A DNA stretch of 64,000 nt, from assembly GCF_013041805.1 (NCBI RefSeq), contig NZ_JABDRI010000019.1, positions 21,489 through 85,488 on the forward strand, given 5' to 3'. Position numbers and translations under genes: made by a program. Position 1 is the first letter of the stretch, and each line of letters begins with the position of its first letter. Shown here one piece after another: positions 24,413-33,468 of the stretch. Origin of the DNA: Lutibacter sp. GTDB taxonomy: Bacteria > Bacteroidota > Bacteroidia > Flavobacteriales > Flavobacteriaceae. The notes under the pieces are model-generated. The model ran no database searches and was not told the origin of the DNA. It saw only the letters and a list, made by a program, of their open reading frames with translations.

Positions 24413-27400
24413 ATGCAGGAAAAGACAAATAAATATTTAATTGTTGCTCTATTAATTGGTGTAATCTTTCATGGATCCTCTATATTTTTCACTTTAGAAA
24501 ACACATACGATGCATTAATTCATTTGTTTTTTGCAGAACATTATTCAACTAGCTGGTTCGAACCTTGGAATTATAAATGGTATACTGGTTTTACAGTAAT
24601 GGGATATCCACCGCTAGTTCATCAAACTATTGGTTTATTATCATTAATTGGAGGTTTAAAATTTGGAATGTTTACAGTTGCAATTATTGCCGTAATACTT
24701 TTTATAACTGGATCTTATCGATTTTCATTATTAATAACCGCCGATAGAAAAGCTGCAGGTTATGCGGCTATTTTGGCGACACTATCTTCTTCATTTGTTG
24801 AAACGCTGCATATTTTTGGGCAATTACCAAGTATCATTGGTATTTCAATTTTAATGCATTCCCTCCCTGAAATTTATTTATGGATTAAAACTGGTAAGTA
24901 CCGTTATTTAATAACATCTATTTCTTTAATAGCAGTTACCGTAACATCTCATCATGTCACGCCTATTTTTGGAATGATTTTCTTTATTTTTCCCTTGATT
25001 GGAATGGTCATCATGGATCATTCAAGAGACAAAGTAAACACGATGAAAGAAGTAACATTTAAAGTGTTTTTACAATCATTTTTCAAGTTATTTAAAAGAA
25101 TTATAGGTTTTGGGGTACTTTCTCTAATAACAATCGTGTTTTGTATTTTACCGTATTGGATGAATTCTAAAGCAAATCCAATTACTCAAGTTCCCATTCC
25201 ACACGGAAGTAGGGATAATTTTTTAGAAATAACCTCATCTGGTTTAGTTTTTTTTCTAATTCCTTGGGGAATTTTATTGTTCATTTTACCCTATATTTAT
25301 TATAGATATTACTCAAAACGGTATTTATTTTTTGGTCTTTCATTTACAATACTTTCAATTTTAGGAACTGGAGGAACTACTCCGATACCACTAAAATTAT
25401 TAGGAGAAACAGCCTTCAATATTTTAACATTAGACAGATTTACATTATGGGCTTCAATAATGGCTATCCCAATGTTTGGAGAATTTGCCTATCGCTTTGT
25501 TGAAGGTGACTTAAAAGAAAAACTTCAACAAAAATTTGGTGCTGTGTACCATAGGATTTTAGGGGGTACTTTTATGGGCATATTTTTATTTTTCACAGCT
25601 TTCACCATTACTTTAGGTTATTTTAGACCAACGCAGCCTCAGCAAATTAAAATGCTGCCTATTTTAAATTTTCTAAATCAAGACCAACACGATCATTGGA
25701 GGTTTTTACCTTTAGGGTTTGGAGATCAAATAGCATGGCTTTCAGCACAAACAAACGCAATGACTGTTGATGGAAATTACCACTCAGCCAGAAGGTTGCC
25801 AGAACTTACAACCAGAGCAGTTGAACGACTGGAAAATTCAAAATTTAGAGGTGTAGAAGGGATTGGAAGTTTACAACAGTTTCTTACAGTTCCAGAAAAG
25901 TATAATTTAAAATATGTGTTTTCTAATGACAAATTTTACGACCCTATATTATATTTCTGTGGATGGCAACGGTTAAGACAACTAGAAAATGGAATTATGG
26001 TTTGGGAAAAATTAAACGTCCCTCCACTTTCTAAAATACTTCCTAAAGATGAAGTTCCAACATTTTTAAAATTAATGTGGGGAATTATTCCTTTATTAAC
26101 AGTTCTAATTGCGTTTATATTAAATATTCAAATGGTTTGGTATCAAACCCTTAAAATTAAAATTAAAGCGACTCCACCGTTTTTAAAATATAAAAATAGT
26201 TACATCAACTTCCCTAGTCAATTAATTCTAATCAATCATATTTGGGCTGTTATTTTAACCTGTGTTTTCTTTTTTGGTATCTATTTATTTTATGTTAAAA
26301 ATACTGCACAAATAAGCCCTAAAAATGTTGTTGAAGCTTATTATGATGCTCTAGATTTTAAAGAATTTGAAAGAGCACATTCTTATATTAGTCCAGACAG
26401 CGATATTGATATAGCACAATATATGTTAGAAGTTTCGGTAACCGATGGTATTTTAAGTTCATATGCAAAATTAGACGCCATAGATGTAGAGCTTGTATCA
26501 AAAACCAAATCAAACGCAAAAATAATTGCTAAAACGGAATGGATTACGCCTTTAGAAACAATTAGTAAAACCTTTAAACACGAATTGGTTAAAAAGAATA
26601 ACAAATGGTATGTTATTCCAAATTCGTATGATTTAGATATTCCACCTGACCAGTTATTTTCAGATAATATTCCTGAGTATTACAATCATGGAAGAAGACG
26701 TATTACAACGCAACAGACTAATCATGAGGACGTTTTAAAACAACCAGTGTTAGAAATTTTATCTGCTTCATTAGTGAAATATAAAAATCAATACGTTATT
26801 GTTGGAGAACTTCAAAATATAGATAATGTGCCAGCTGATGTTGTTTTAAAAGGAACTTTATATTCTGACAATAATGAGGAATTAGCAAGTTACAATGCAA
26901 AATATGTTATTAAACATAAATTATTACCTAAGGAAATTACAAGTTTTCGCATCGATTTTGAAGGAATTTCCTGGTTAAATCCAAATGAAAAAATTCCGGC
27001 AACTTTTAATCCTGATGAATTTACTCCAATAGAGCTAGAGGAGCAACCAACTAAATTTAACTTACAAGCAGCAGGAAATGTTGCTACAACAGATTTATAT
27101 AAAAATGTTGCAATTACAAATTTAGATATTGATAATAAACATATTGAGGGAACCTTATTTAACTATGGAATACAAGAAGTTACTATTCCTCAACTCTTGG
27201 TTACTTACTACGACAATAAAAAAGAAATAATTTGGGTGGAGCATCAATTTTTAAGAGAAGGTGTTAGAGTACAACGAAAACAATATTTCAATTATTTGCT
27301 TCAACAAAATGATAGCATGGAAGTTATAAATAATAGTATCGAGAATTGTTTTGTGAATGGTTTACCCAATAAATCAATTGCAAATAAGGTAGTTCCAAAT

Positions 27401-27505
27401 AGAAACGAAAAACATTTAAAAGAACAATTGCAACTTATTAATAACGAATCCGATTTTAAATTTATTAAAATTGAACTTAACAATTATATAGGCAATCCAA
27501 AATAA
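24413..27505 (+). CDS. large polytopic membrane protein, GT-C-like, with NTF2-like and FxLYD-like C-terminal domains
   Basis: A 1030-residue protein. Residues 1-410 carry about ten hydrophobic segments and an acidic extracytoplasmic loop after the first helix (YDALIHLFFAEHY, YKWYTGFTVMGYPPLVHQ), a GT-C or PTPS-related membrane protein look. A soluble part with WRFLPLG follows, then two more membrane segments (about 553-575 and 608-630). The C-terminus shows an NTF2-like module (VVEAYYDALDFKEFERAHSY, about 640-740) and an FxLYD-like beta domain (YVIVGELQNIDNVPADVVLK). I infer lipid-linked sugar transfer or polymerisation; no close assignment is possible. It heads a three-gene operon. Confidence 0.7.
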   Translation: MQEKTNKYLIVALLIGVIFHGSSIFFTLENTYDALIHLFFAEHYSTSWFEPWNYKWYTGFTVMGYPPLVHQTIGLLSLIGGLKFGMFTVAIIAVILFITGSYRFSLLITADRKAAGYAAILATLSSSFVETLHIFGQLPSIIGISILMHSLPEIYLWIKTGKYRYLITSISLIAVTVTSHHVTPIFGMIFFIFPLIGMVIMDHSRDKVNTMKEVTFKVFLQSFFKLFKRIIGFGVLSLITIVFCILPYWMNSKANPITQVPIPHGSRDNFLEITSSGLVFFLIPWGILLFILPYIYYRYYSKRYLFFGLSFTILSILGTGGTTPIPLKLLGETAFNILTLDRFTLWASIMAIPMFGEFAYRFVEGDLKEKLQQKFGAVYHRILGGTFMGIFLFFTAFTITLGYFRPTQPQQIKMLPILNFLNQDQHDHWRFLPLGFGDQIAWLSAQTNAMTVDGNYHSARRLPELTTRAVERLENSKFRGVEGIGSLQQFLTVPEKYNLKYVFSNDKFYDPILYFCGWQRLRQLENGIMVWEKLNVPPLSKILPKDEVPTFLKLMWGIIPLLTVLIAFILNIQMVWYQTLKIKIKATPPFLKYKNSYINFPSQLILINHIWAVILTCVFFFGIYLFYVKNTAQISPKNVVEAYYDALDFKEFERAHSYISPDSDIDIAQYMLEVSVTDGILSSYAKLDAIDVELVSKTKSNAKIIAKTEWITPLETISKTFKHELVKKNNKWYVIPNSYDLDIPPDQLFSDNIPEYYNHGRRRITTQQTNHEDVLKQPVLEILSASLVKYKNQYVIVGELQNIDNVPADVVLKGTLYSDNNEELASYNAKYVIKHKLLPKEITSFRIDFEGISWLNPNEKIPATFNPDEFTPIELEEQPTKFNLQAAGNVATTDLYKNVAITNLDIDNKHIEGTLFNYGIQEVTIPQLLVTYYDNKKEIIWVEHQFLREGVRVQRKQYFNYLLQQNDSMEVINNSIENCFVNGLPNKSIANKVVPNRNEKHLKEQLQLINNESDFKFIKIELNNYIGNPK

Positions 27506-28743
27506 TGAGAAAAAGTAACTACATATCATTTTTTATAGTAATTACTCTGCTAATTTCTGCATTCTCGATTAAGACCGAGAGCTCTACATCTGACAAATTT
27601 AAACTTGAAACTGTAGAAAAATCCTTTTTAGCTGGTACTAAAGTTACCTTAACTTTTTTTACTGAAAATGGTAAAAAACCGCTTCTTTTTATTCATAATT
27701 CATACGGTAGTACCGTCATAAGTCCTAAAAAGGTAGAGGCAAAATTAGATTTTATTATTCCACCTGTTTTTTCTAAAAAGACCGGGATATTGAATTGGAC
27801 TTTAATTTATGAAGGAAAATCTCAACTAAAAAGCAGCATTGAAATTCTCCCAAACAATACTACTAAAACACTTATTGAAAGCTATTTGGGGCCAAGAAGC
27901 ATTCAGGCTGGGAAAAGAGATTATTCAATGTTTGTTATAATTCCTACTGATGAATTTGACAATCCTTTACTTGAAAATACTTCATTAAAAATTAATCAAC
28001 AATTTTTAGACAATATTACTTCAACAGAAGAAAAAACTAAAAATCTAATTGCCTGGAATACTATTATGGCAAAAGAAAAAGCTGGATCTATTTTAGTTTC
28101 ATCATCGTGTAATTCAACAAATTCAAATGAATTAACCACCATTATTTATCCTTCAAACCCAACAAACTTTATAATAAGTTTTAACAGAAATCACGATTTT
28201 GCTGATGGCAACCAAATTACGGAACTTACGACTTCAAAAATAGTAGATGAATTTGGCAATACAATTAGCGATGGAACTATGGTTGTATTTAATATCGTAA
28301 ATACAGAAAATACTATTTTAAAAACCAGAGCAACAACTATAAATGGATTTGCAAAAGCTAAAATTTTACATCCAGATTCTAAAGATATTTGGAGCGTAAA
28401 AGGTTTTGTAAATGGCTTGGCTGAAAGTAATACCATTACCATAAATTATGAACCGATAACAACTAATTTTAATGTTCATTTTTCTGAAAATAACAGAAAA
28501 ATAACAGTAGGACCAATTGAAAGTTTTATGAACCAATTAATCCCAGATGGAGCTTTGGTTAAACTTAAAATTTTTAATAACAATAATTTAGTAGAAACAA
28601 AAACAGGAACAAGTTATAAGGGGTTTATAACATTTGAAATTGCTGCTGAATTTTACAGAGAAAATAGTTATTCATTTATTGTAGAAGTTTTAGGGAATTC
28701 AAAAGAAATTGAAACAAAAAATTATGCAACAAAAACTGAATAA
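27505..28743 (+). CDS. secreted Ig-like (invasin-type) protein of the polysaccharide locus
   Basis: A 412-residue exported protein. Residues 1-22 form a signal peptide or N-terminal anchor. The body is beta-rich with Big_1/invasin-like repeats, best seen at about 235-325 (LTTSKIVDEFGNTISDGTMV, then TTINGFAKAKI) and preceded by IIPTDEFDNPLLENTSLKI near 150. No catalytic motif is seen. Its ATG overlaps the stop of the GT-C-like gene (TAATG) and its end overlaps the GH5-like gene, so the three are translated together. A binding or structural role at the cell surface is inferred. Confidence 0.68.
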   Translation: MRKSNYISFFIVITLLISAFSIKTESSTSDKFKLETVEKSFLAGTKVTLTFFTENGKKPLLFIHNSYGSTVISPKKVEAKLDFIIPPVFSKKTGILNWTLIYEGKSQLKSSIEILPNNTTKTLIESYLGPRSIQAGKRDYSMFVIIPTDEFDNPLLENTSLKINQQFLDNITSTEEKTKNLIAWNTIMAKEKAGSILVSSSCNSTNSNELTTIIYPSNPTNFIISFNRNHDFADGNQITELTTSKIVDEFGNTISDGTMVVFNIVNTENTILKTRATTINGFAKAKILHPDSKDIWSVKGFVNGLAESNTITINYEPITTNFNVHFSENNRKITVGPIESFMNQLIPDGALVKLKIFNNNNLVETKTGTSYKGFITFEIAAEFYRENSYSFIVEVLGNSKEIETKNYATKTE

Positions 28744-30277
28744 AAATATTTATAGAGGAATTTTAATTCTTTCATTTATTGCTGTAAATGTTCTTATAAT
28801 TTATGGTGTTAGCTCTGTTTTGGCTTATTTAAAAACAGGAGCTGACAGAGCTAATATGTTGCATATTGATATTAAAAGTGAAACCGTTTATGCTCCTGAA
28901 ATAAATTGGATAAGCGTAGATAATCCTGGAAGAGAAATATCAAAACAAGAATTAAAAAGTATTGAAGATCATTATTTGAAATCGTGGTATATTAAAAATA
29001 TTGCATTTAAAAATAATAGCCCTTATGGAATTGAGGATTTTTATACAGATAGTGCACGTGTACATATATTTAATACACTTAAGTTAAATAAAGAACAAGA
29101 GATTTCTGTTGAAGCTACTACTATTAGTCATTCCCCAAAATTAGAATTTTATAGTGAAGACGGAAAATTAGCAGTTTTAACTGATAATAATGTGGTTGAA
29201 TTTCAAAAAGTATTTCAAAATAATAAGCTGATTTTAAGCACAACCGACACAAGTTCGTATAAAATTGTGCTGTTATTAGAAGATGGTTTTTGGAGGATTA
29301 GACATAAGGTTAAGATTGAAAATGAACAAAAAAAAGACACTCTAAAAACAAAACAAATAAATGAAATTAAAGATTCAGAAATTTTTGTTGAAGGAACCCC
29401 ATTTACAATAAAAGGAGTTAACTATTACCCAAAGGAAACTCCTTGGGATATGTTTGGAGAGAATTATAATTTAGAAGCAATTGAAAAAGATTTTAAACTT
29501 ATTGAAAATTCTGGGCTAAATAGTATTCGAATTTTTATTCAATATGAAGATTTTGGAAAAGAAAAAATTCCTTTAGCAAAAATAGAAAAACTAGAACAAG
29601 TGTTGAATGCCGCCGAAAATTCAGGTTTAAAAGTTATTGTTACTTTATTTGATTTTTATGGAGATTACTCAGTTACAAATTGGACATTAACACATAGACA
29701 TGCCGAACAAATTGTTTCAGCCTTTAAAACCCACAATGCTATTTTAGCTTGGGATATTAAAAATGAACCTGATTTAGACTTTGATAGTAGAGATAAAAAT
29801 ACAGTGTTGGCGTGGTTGTCTCAAATGATTAAAGAAATTAAAAAGTTTGATCCATATCATTTAGTTACTATTGGTTGGTCTTCTCCAGAAGCTGCTGTGA
29901 ATTTATTAGATGAGGTAGATTTTGTTTCATACCACTATTATAAAAATATAGATAGTTTTGAAAATGATTTTAAAACCTTAAAAGGGCATTCTTTAAACAA
30001 ACCAATTGTTTTGCAAGAATTTGGACTTTCATCCTATAAGGGTATTTGGAATTTATATGGTAGTAGTGAAACTAAACAAGCTGAATATCATAAAAAAATG
30101 CAAGCAATCTTTAAAAAAGAATCACTTGCATTTATGTCTTGGGGGCTTTATGATTTTAAACAAATTCCAACTTCAGTTGCGGGTCGCCTGCCGTGGAGAA
30201 ATATAAAACAAAAATATTTTGGTTTTATTAATGAAAACGGAGTTGAAAAACCTTCGTTTTTATATATTTCCAACTAA
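28709..30277 (+). CDS. membrane-anchored GH5-like glycoside hydrolase
   Basis: A 522-residue protein with an N-terminal membrane anchor (about 17-40), an NTF2-like region (about 75-205, ending LLLEDGFWRIRHKVKI) and a C-terminal TIM-barrel resembling GH5/clan A mannanases and cellulases. Acid/base E353 lies in WDIKNEPD and nucleophile E437 in IVLQEFG; GVNYYP, FDFYGDY and SYHYYKN support the fold. It overlaps the Ig-like gene by 35 nt, or by 20 nt if the ATG at 28724 is used. A membrane-bound hydrolase beside polysaccharide genes often trims or releases the product, here possibly a mannose-containing chain (inference). Confidence 0.83.
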   Translation: MKQKIMQQKLNKNIYRGILILSFIAVNVLIIYGVSSVLAYLKTGADRANMLHIDIKSETVYAPEINWISVDNPGREISKQELKSIEDHYLKSWYIKNIAFKNNSPYGIEDFYTDSARVHIFNTLKLNKEQEISVEATTISHSPKLEFYSEDGKLAVLTDNNVVEFQKVFQNNKLILSTTDTSSYKIVLLLEDGFWRIRHKVKIENEQKKDTLKTKQINEIKDSEIFVEGTPFTIKGVNYYPKETPWDMFGENYNLEAIEKDFKLIENSGLNSIRIFIQYEDFGKEKIPLAKIEKLEQVLNAAENSGLKVIVTLFDFYGDYSVTNWTLTHRHAEQIVSAFKTHNAILAWDIKNEPDLDFDSRDKNTVLAWLSQMIKEIKKFDPYHLVTIGWSSPEAAVNLLDEVDFVSYHYYKNIDSFENDFKTLKGHSLNKPIVLQEFGLSSYKGIWNLYGSSETKQAEYHKKMQAIFKKESLAFMSWGLYDFKQIPTSVAGRLPWRNIKQKYFGFINENGVEKPSFLYISN

Positions 30278-31465
30278 CTCCATACCAGCATTTTTAGCTG
30301 CAATTGTATTAAAGTACTCAATATACATATCTGTAATAGTTTCCATTGGTAATGAACATGCTGCTTTATAGTTATTTTTCCCTAATGCCATTCTATAATC
30401 ATCTTTAGTAATTATTTCTTGAATTGCATCTGCTAAAGAAGCTGTATTTGTTGGGTTAAAAAATTCTCCTCTGTAGCCTTCATCTTTAACTAATAAACTT
30501 AAATCCCCTAAATCTGGTAATACCACTGCTTTTCCATAACTTCCAGCTTGGTGTAAAACCCCAGAACTTCCTGTTGTTGAAGTATATGGAAATACTACAA
30601 CAGCACTTTCATTAAATATTACTGGGACATCACTTTCTTCTACATAACCTGTAAATGTTAAGTTTGGAACATGTGCATATTGCTTTTTAACATTTTCTAA
30701 ATAACCTGGAGTATTTGGACTATCAGTTCCTGCAATAACAATTTCAATGTTTTCGTTTGTTCTTTTTCTTATTTTCTCAACTGCTTCAATCATTATTTCA
30801 ACTTTTTTATAAGTTCCAAATTTCCCAAAAGTCATTACTTTTTTTGCGCCTTTTGGTAATTCAAAACTTGGTTCTGGTGGAGTTTCAAAAGAGCCATGAG
30901 GAATTAAAACAACATTATCTGCATTGTATTTTTCTTCTAATATTTCAACATATTTTTGAATAGTTACAGCAACTAAGTCTGCTTTTAATAAAAATTTAGT
31001 TAAGGTAGTTCCTATAAAATTATATGCTTTTTGTAATAATTTATTACTTGCAAAACCTGCACTATTTAAATCTACTTGTTCTAATATATTATGTAATAAA
31101 ACAATAGAAGGGATTCTTTTTAATTTAAAAATCATAGGTAATAATAATCCTAAAGCGGCTGGTATTTTTTTATCACCAAACTTCATAAATTGAAGGTTGA
31201 ATAAAACCGCATCTGGTTTTTCTTCATTAATAGCTTTATAAATGTTTACTACATTTGCGTAGCTATTAAATTTCCAAGAGTCTTTAACTGTAATTTTACA
31301 ATTATTAGTTTTAAAATCAAGTTGTTTTTCTTCTTCTGTGTGGTCTGTAATTAAAACAATTTCGCTTATTTCATCCTTTTGAGCGAAGTGTTTTACTAAA
31401 TGATAACCATACTCTGTTAAGGTTACTTTACTAGGTGGAAACGCTGTTACTATTGCTATTTTCAT
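30260..31465 (-). CDS. glycosyltransferase family 4/GT-B protein
   Basis: A 401-residue GT-B glycosyltransferase. The N-terminus KIAIVTAFPPSKVTLTEYGYHLVK is the usual donor-independent fold start (here split as KIAIVTAFPP and YGYHLVKHF). The C-terminal domain has KVMTFGKFGTYKKVEIMIEA, NIEIVIAGTD, NLTFTGYVEESDVP and VVVFPYTSTTGSSGVLHQAGSYG, the GT4 nucleotide-sugar binding segment. It converges with the GH5-like gene with an 18-nt overlap. The upstream repeat site at 31537 and promoter at 31501 mark it as a separate unit of the regulon. Confidence 0.9.
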   Translation of the reverse strand: MKIAIVTAFPPSKVTLTEYGYHLVKHFAQKDEISEIVLITDHTEEEKQLDFKTNNCKITVKDSWKFNSYANVVNIYKAINEEKPDAVLFNLQFMKFGDKKIPAALGLLLPMIFKLKRIPSIVLLHNILEQVDLNSAGFASNKLLQKAYNFIGTTLTKFLLKADLVAVTIQKYVEILEEKYNADNVVLIPHGSFETPPEPSFELPKGAKKVMTFGKFGTYKKVEIMIEAVEKIRKRTNENIEIVIAGTDSPNTPGYLENVKKQYAHVPNLTFTGYVEESDVPVIFNESAVVVFPYTSTTGSSGVLHQAGSYGKAVVLPDLGDLSLLVKDEGYRGEFFNPTNTASLADAIQEIITKDDYRMALGKNNYKAACSLPMETITDMYIEYFNTIAAKNAGMELVGNI

Positions 31466-31536
31466 AATTAAATATTTTAGTTTTTTGTTTAAATTCTATT
31501 CAAAAATAATGGAACAATACAGCGTAAAATTTAATC

Positions 31537-31587
31537 TTCGATAGCTAGAAAGTAAGTGTCGACGAATGGAAAAAAGGTGTTGATAAA
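31537..31587 (-). promoter_or_regulatory. LytTR-type triple direct repeat upstream of the GT4 gene
   Basis: Units TTCGATAGC (31537), GTCGACGAA (31558) and a weaker GTTGATAAA (31579), each 21 bases apart. The minus-strand element TATTTTTG at 31501-31508 leaves exactly 28 bases to the first unit and is 35 bases before the GT4 ATG. The rest of the 294-base gap holds only the flippase terminator. Confidence 0.7.
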
Positions 31588-31674
31588 AGAATTTCGACTA
31601 TACTAAATAAGAGTGCTTTTTAAAGATATTGATATTATAAAAGTGACCGTATTTCTTGATTATTTACAACTAAA

Positions 31675-31715
31675 AAAGATCAAGTAACTACTGTTTTTGT
31701 AGTCACTTGATCTTT
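31675..31715 (-). terminator. long hairpin terminator after the flippase gene
   Basis: AAAGATCAAGT-A-ACTAC at 31675-31691 pairs with GTAGT-C-ACTTGATCTTT ending at 31715, a 16-17 bp stem with one mismatch. On the minus strand a T run follows (complement of 31671-31677). It lies 44 nt after the flippase stop. Confidence 0.8.
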
Positions 31716-31759
31716 GCTAAAATCAAAACATGAAATTGATAATTAAACTAGTTTTTCAG

Positions 31760-33010
31760 TTATGATTTATGATGATAAAAGAAATAACACAACTGAAAAA
31801 CTAATAGTAAAAGCATTGTTATTACCTGCATTAACACAACTTGTTCTAATGAATTATGGTATAGAATTATTAATCCAATTTGGGTTAAACCCAAAAAAGC
31901 AGAAACTATAACTGGTATGTATTTACCTATTGATAAAAAGTAATAGGCAAAAATATTTGCGATTGCAAAAATTGAAGTTGCCAAAGCATATTTCCAAAGT
32001 AAAGATGCGATTGAAATGTATTGTTCTCCAAACATTAATCTTACCACAAATTCTGGAAATAACCAAGTAAAAGATACAATTAAAGTCGATAATGCAACTA
32101 TATAACCCACATACTTTAATAATATTGGCAAGGTGTTTTTACCGTCTTTTTTTAGTTGAATAACTTTTGGTAATAATAACATTACAAACATCCATGATAC
32201 AAAATAAACAACTCTACCTATTAAAGCTAGAGAAGCATATAACCCCGCTTGTTCATTATCAAAATAATGTTTTACTAAAATAATATCGCTGTTATTTATT
32301 ATAATTTGAGTTAACTCATAAAATGCCGTTAATCCAAAAAAGATTATAATACTTTTTGTTTCAACTAATTTCTCTGATATGACAATAGTAGATTTAACAA
32401 TGCTATTTTGAAAAGGAAATAATCCAAAAACAAATGAAATTACAATTCCAATTGCAATTGCAATTGATGATGGAATAGCAGGAATTAATAAAACAACTCC
32501 AATTGTAATAACTAACCTACTAATCATTTCATATTGATACGTAAGCGATAATTTATTTAATACATCTTTTCCCTGATACAACCCTCTGTTGACACTCATT
32601 AAAAAATATAGAGGAAGACCTAAAGCAAAAATCCAAAACATAGATGATGTTTGGGTATGAAAAATTAGTTGTAATTCTTTATGGAAGAAAAATATTGCTG
32701 CTCCAAATAAGATTCCAAAAAAACTTGCATATTTTGTAATTAATCTTAAAAAGGTTGCTAGTTTTTCCTCTTTAAATAAAACAGCATATTTAGCTGTTAC
32801 AATTTGAAATGTCATCCCCACAAATGATAACACCAATAAAAATGTAATTAAAATCGCTGCATCTGCAAATTCTGAAGGTCCTAAAATTCTACCTAAAAGT
32901 AAATTATAAATGTAGTTACCTCCATTCACTAACAAAATAGACAACATAAAAACTTGCTCTGTACTAATTTGTTTGAAGAAAATTGGATTTTTAAATGCTA
33001 ATGCTTTCAT
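31760..33010 (-). CDS. polysaccharide flippase (Wzx/MATE-like oligosaccharide exporter)
   Basis: A 416-residue membrane protein with about twelve hydrophobic segments. The start after a short cytosolic tail, VFMLSILLVNGGNYIYNLLLGRILGPSEFADAAIL (seen in two parts at 20-55), is the typical first pair of helices of polysaccharide_synt flippases, and a charged YQGKDVLNKLSLTYQ loop lies mid-protein. It likely moves lipid-linked oligosaccharide across the inner membrane. It follows the STAS gene by 25 nt and both probably depend on the site at 33388. Confidence 0.88.
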   Translation of the reverse strand: MKALAFKNPIFFKQISTEQVFMLSILLVNGGNYIYNLLLGRILGPSEFADAAILITFLLVLSFVGMTFQIVTAKYAVLFKEEKLATFLRLITKYASFFGILFGAAIFFFHKELQLIFHTQTSSMFWIFALGLPLYFLMSVNRGLYQGKDVLNKLSLTYQYEMISRLVITIGVVLLIPAIPSSIAIAIGIVISFVFGLFPFQNSIVKSTIVISEKLVETKSIIIFFGLTAFYELTQIIINNSDIILVKHYFDNEQAGLYASLALIGRVVYFVSWMFVMLLLPKVIQLKKDGKNTLPILLKYVGYIVALSTLIVSFTWLFPEFVVRLMFGEQYISIASLLWKYALATSIFAIANIFAYYFLSIGKYIPVIVSAFLGLTQIGLIILYHNSLEQVVLMQVITMLLLLVFQLCYFFYHHKS

Positions 33011-33035
33011 AAAAAAGATTTTAAATTAAAACTTA

Positions 33036-33320
33036 TTAATAGGTAAATATTTCTTCTTTTTTAAATAAGGCTACCAATTCCTTATTGGCTAGACCGACAA
33101 TAAAAAATACTTTGTTTTTTTCAACAGCCCTTCTATATAATGAGCTAATAAATTTTACACCTGCTATATCTAAGTCAGTTATTTTATTTATAGACATTTT
33201 AATAAAAGCTGATTGTTCTAATATCAATTCAAAATAGTTTTTGAATGAGCTCATACTTTGAGTATTTAAGGCTCCGCTTATTTCATAGACTCCCGATTGT
33301 TTTGTTATTGTAAGTGCCAT
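33036..33320 (-). CDS. STAS-domain protein without the phosphorylatable serine
   Basis: A 94-residue single STAS domain: beta start VYEISGALNTQSMSSFKNYF, then INKITDLDIAGVKFISSLYRRA and FFIVGLANKELVALF. In SpoIIAA-type anti-anti-sigma factors the switch is a Ser/Thr in DSSG or DSAG; here the same place reads DIAG, so ordinary kinase switching is unlikely and a scaffolding role as in MlaB-like proteins is possible. It starts the STAS-flippase unit and shares a divergent region with the barrel exporter at 33469. Confidence 0.8.
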   Translation of the reverse strand: MALTITKQSGVYEISGALNTQSMSSFKNYFELILEQSAFIKMSINKITDLDIAGVKFISSLYRRAVEKNKVFFIVGLANKELVALFKKEEIFTY

Positions 33321-33387
33321 TTTTGAATGTTTTATGTGTTATTGTTGATGCAAATATCTTATCAATCATTATGAAAAGCCTAAGTTA

Positions 33388-33418
33388 TTCGATGAAGTGC
33401 AGGTTTTTGTCGACGAAT
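33388..33418 (-). promoter_or_regulatory. LytTR-type direct repeat between the STAS and TPR/barrel genes
   Basis: TTCGATGAA (33388) and GTCGACGAA (33409) are separated by exactly 12 bases, the best-matching pair in the window. In the same 21-base phase CATTATGAA (33367) and TATACTTAA (33430) are weak matches. A minus-strand promoter-like element GATATTTG (33351-33358) is 29 bases away, so spacing is one base off the other sites. Position between divergent units allows control of both. Confidence 0.7.
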
Positions 33419-33468
33419 TATTAGTACTTTATACTTAAATTGCAGGTATAAATAAATAACAAAAGGAA

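Noticed and set aside
31592..31600. TTTCGACTA near the 31537 repeat site as a fourth half-site
   Set aside because: It is out of the 21-base phase with the other units, so it is probably chance.
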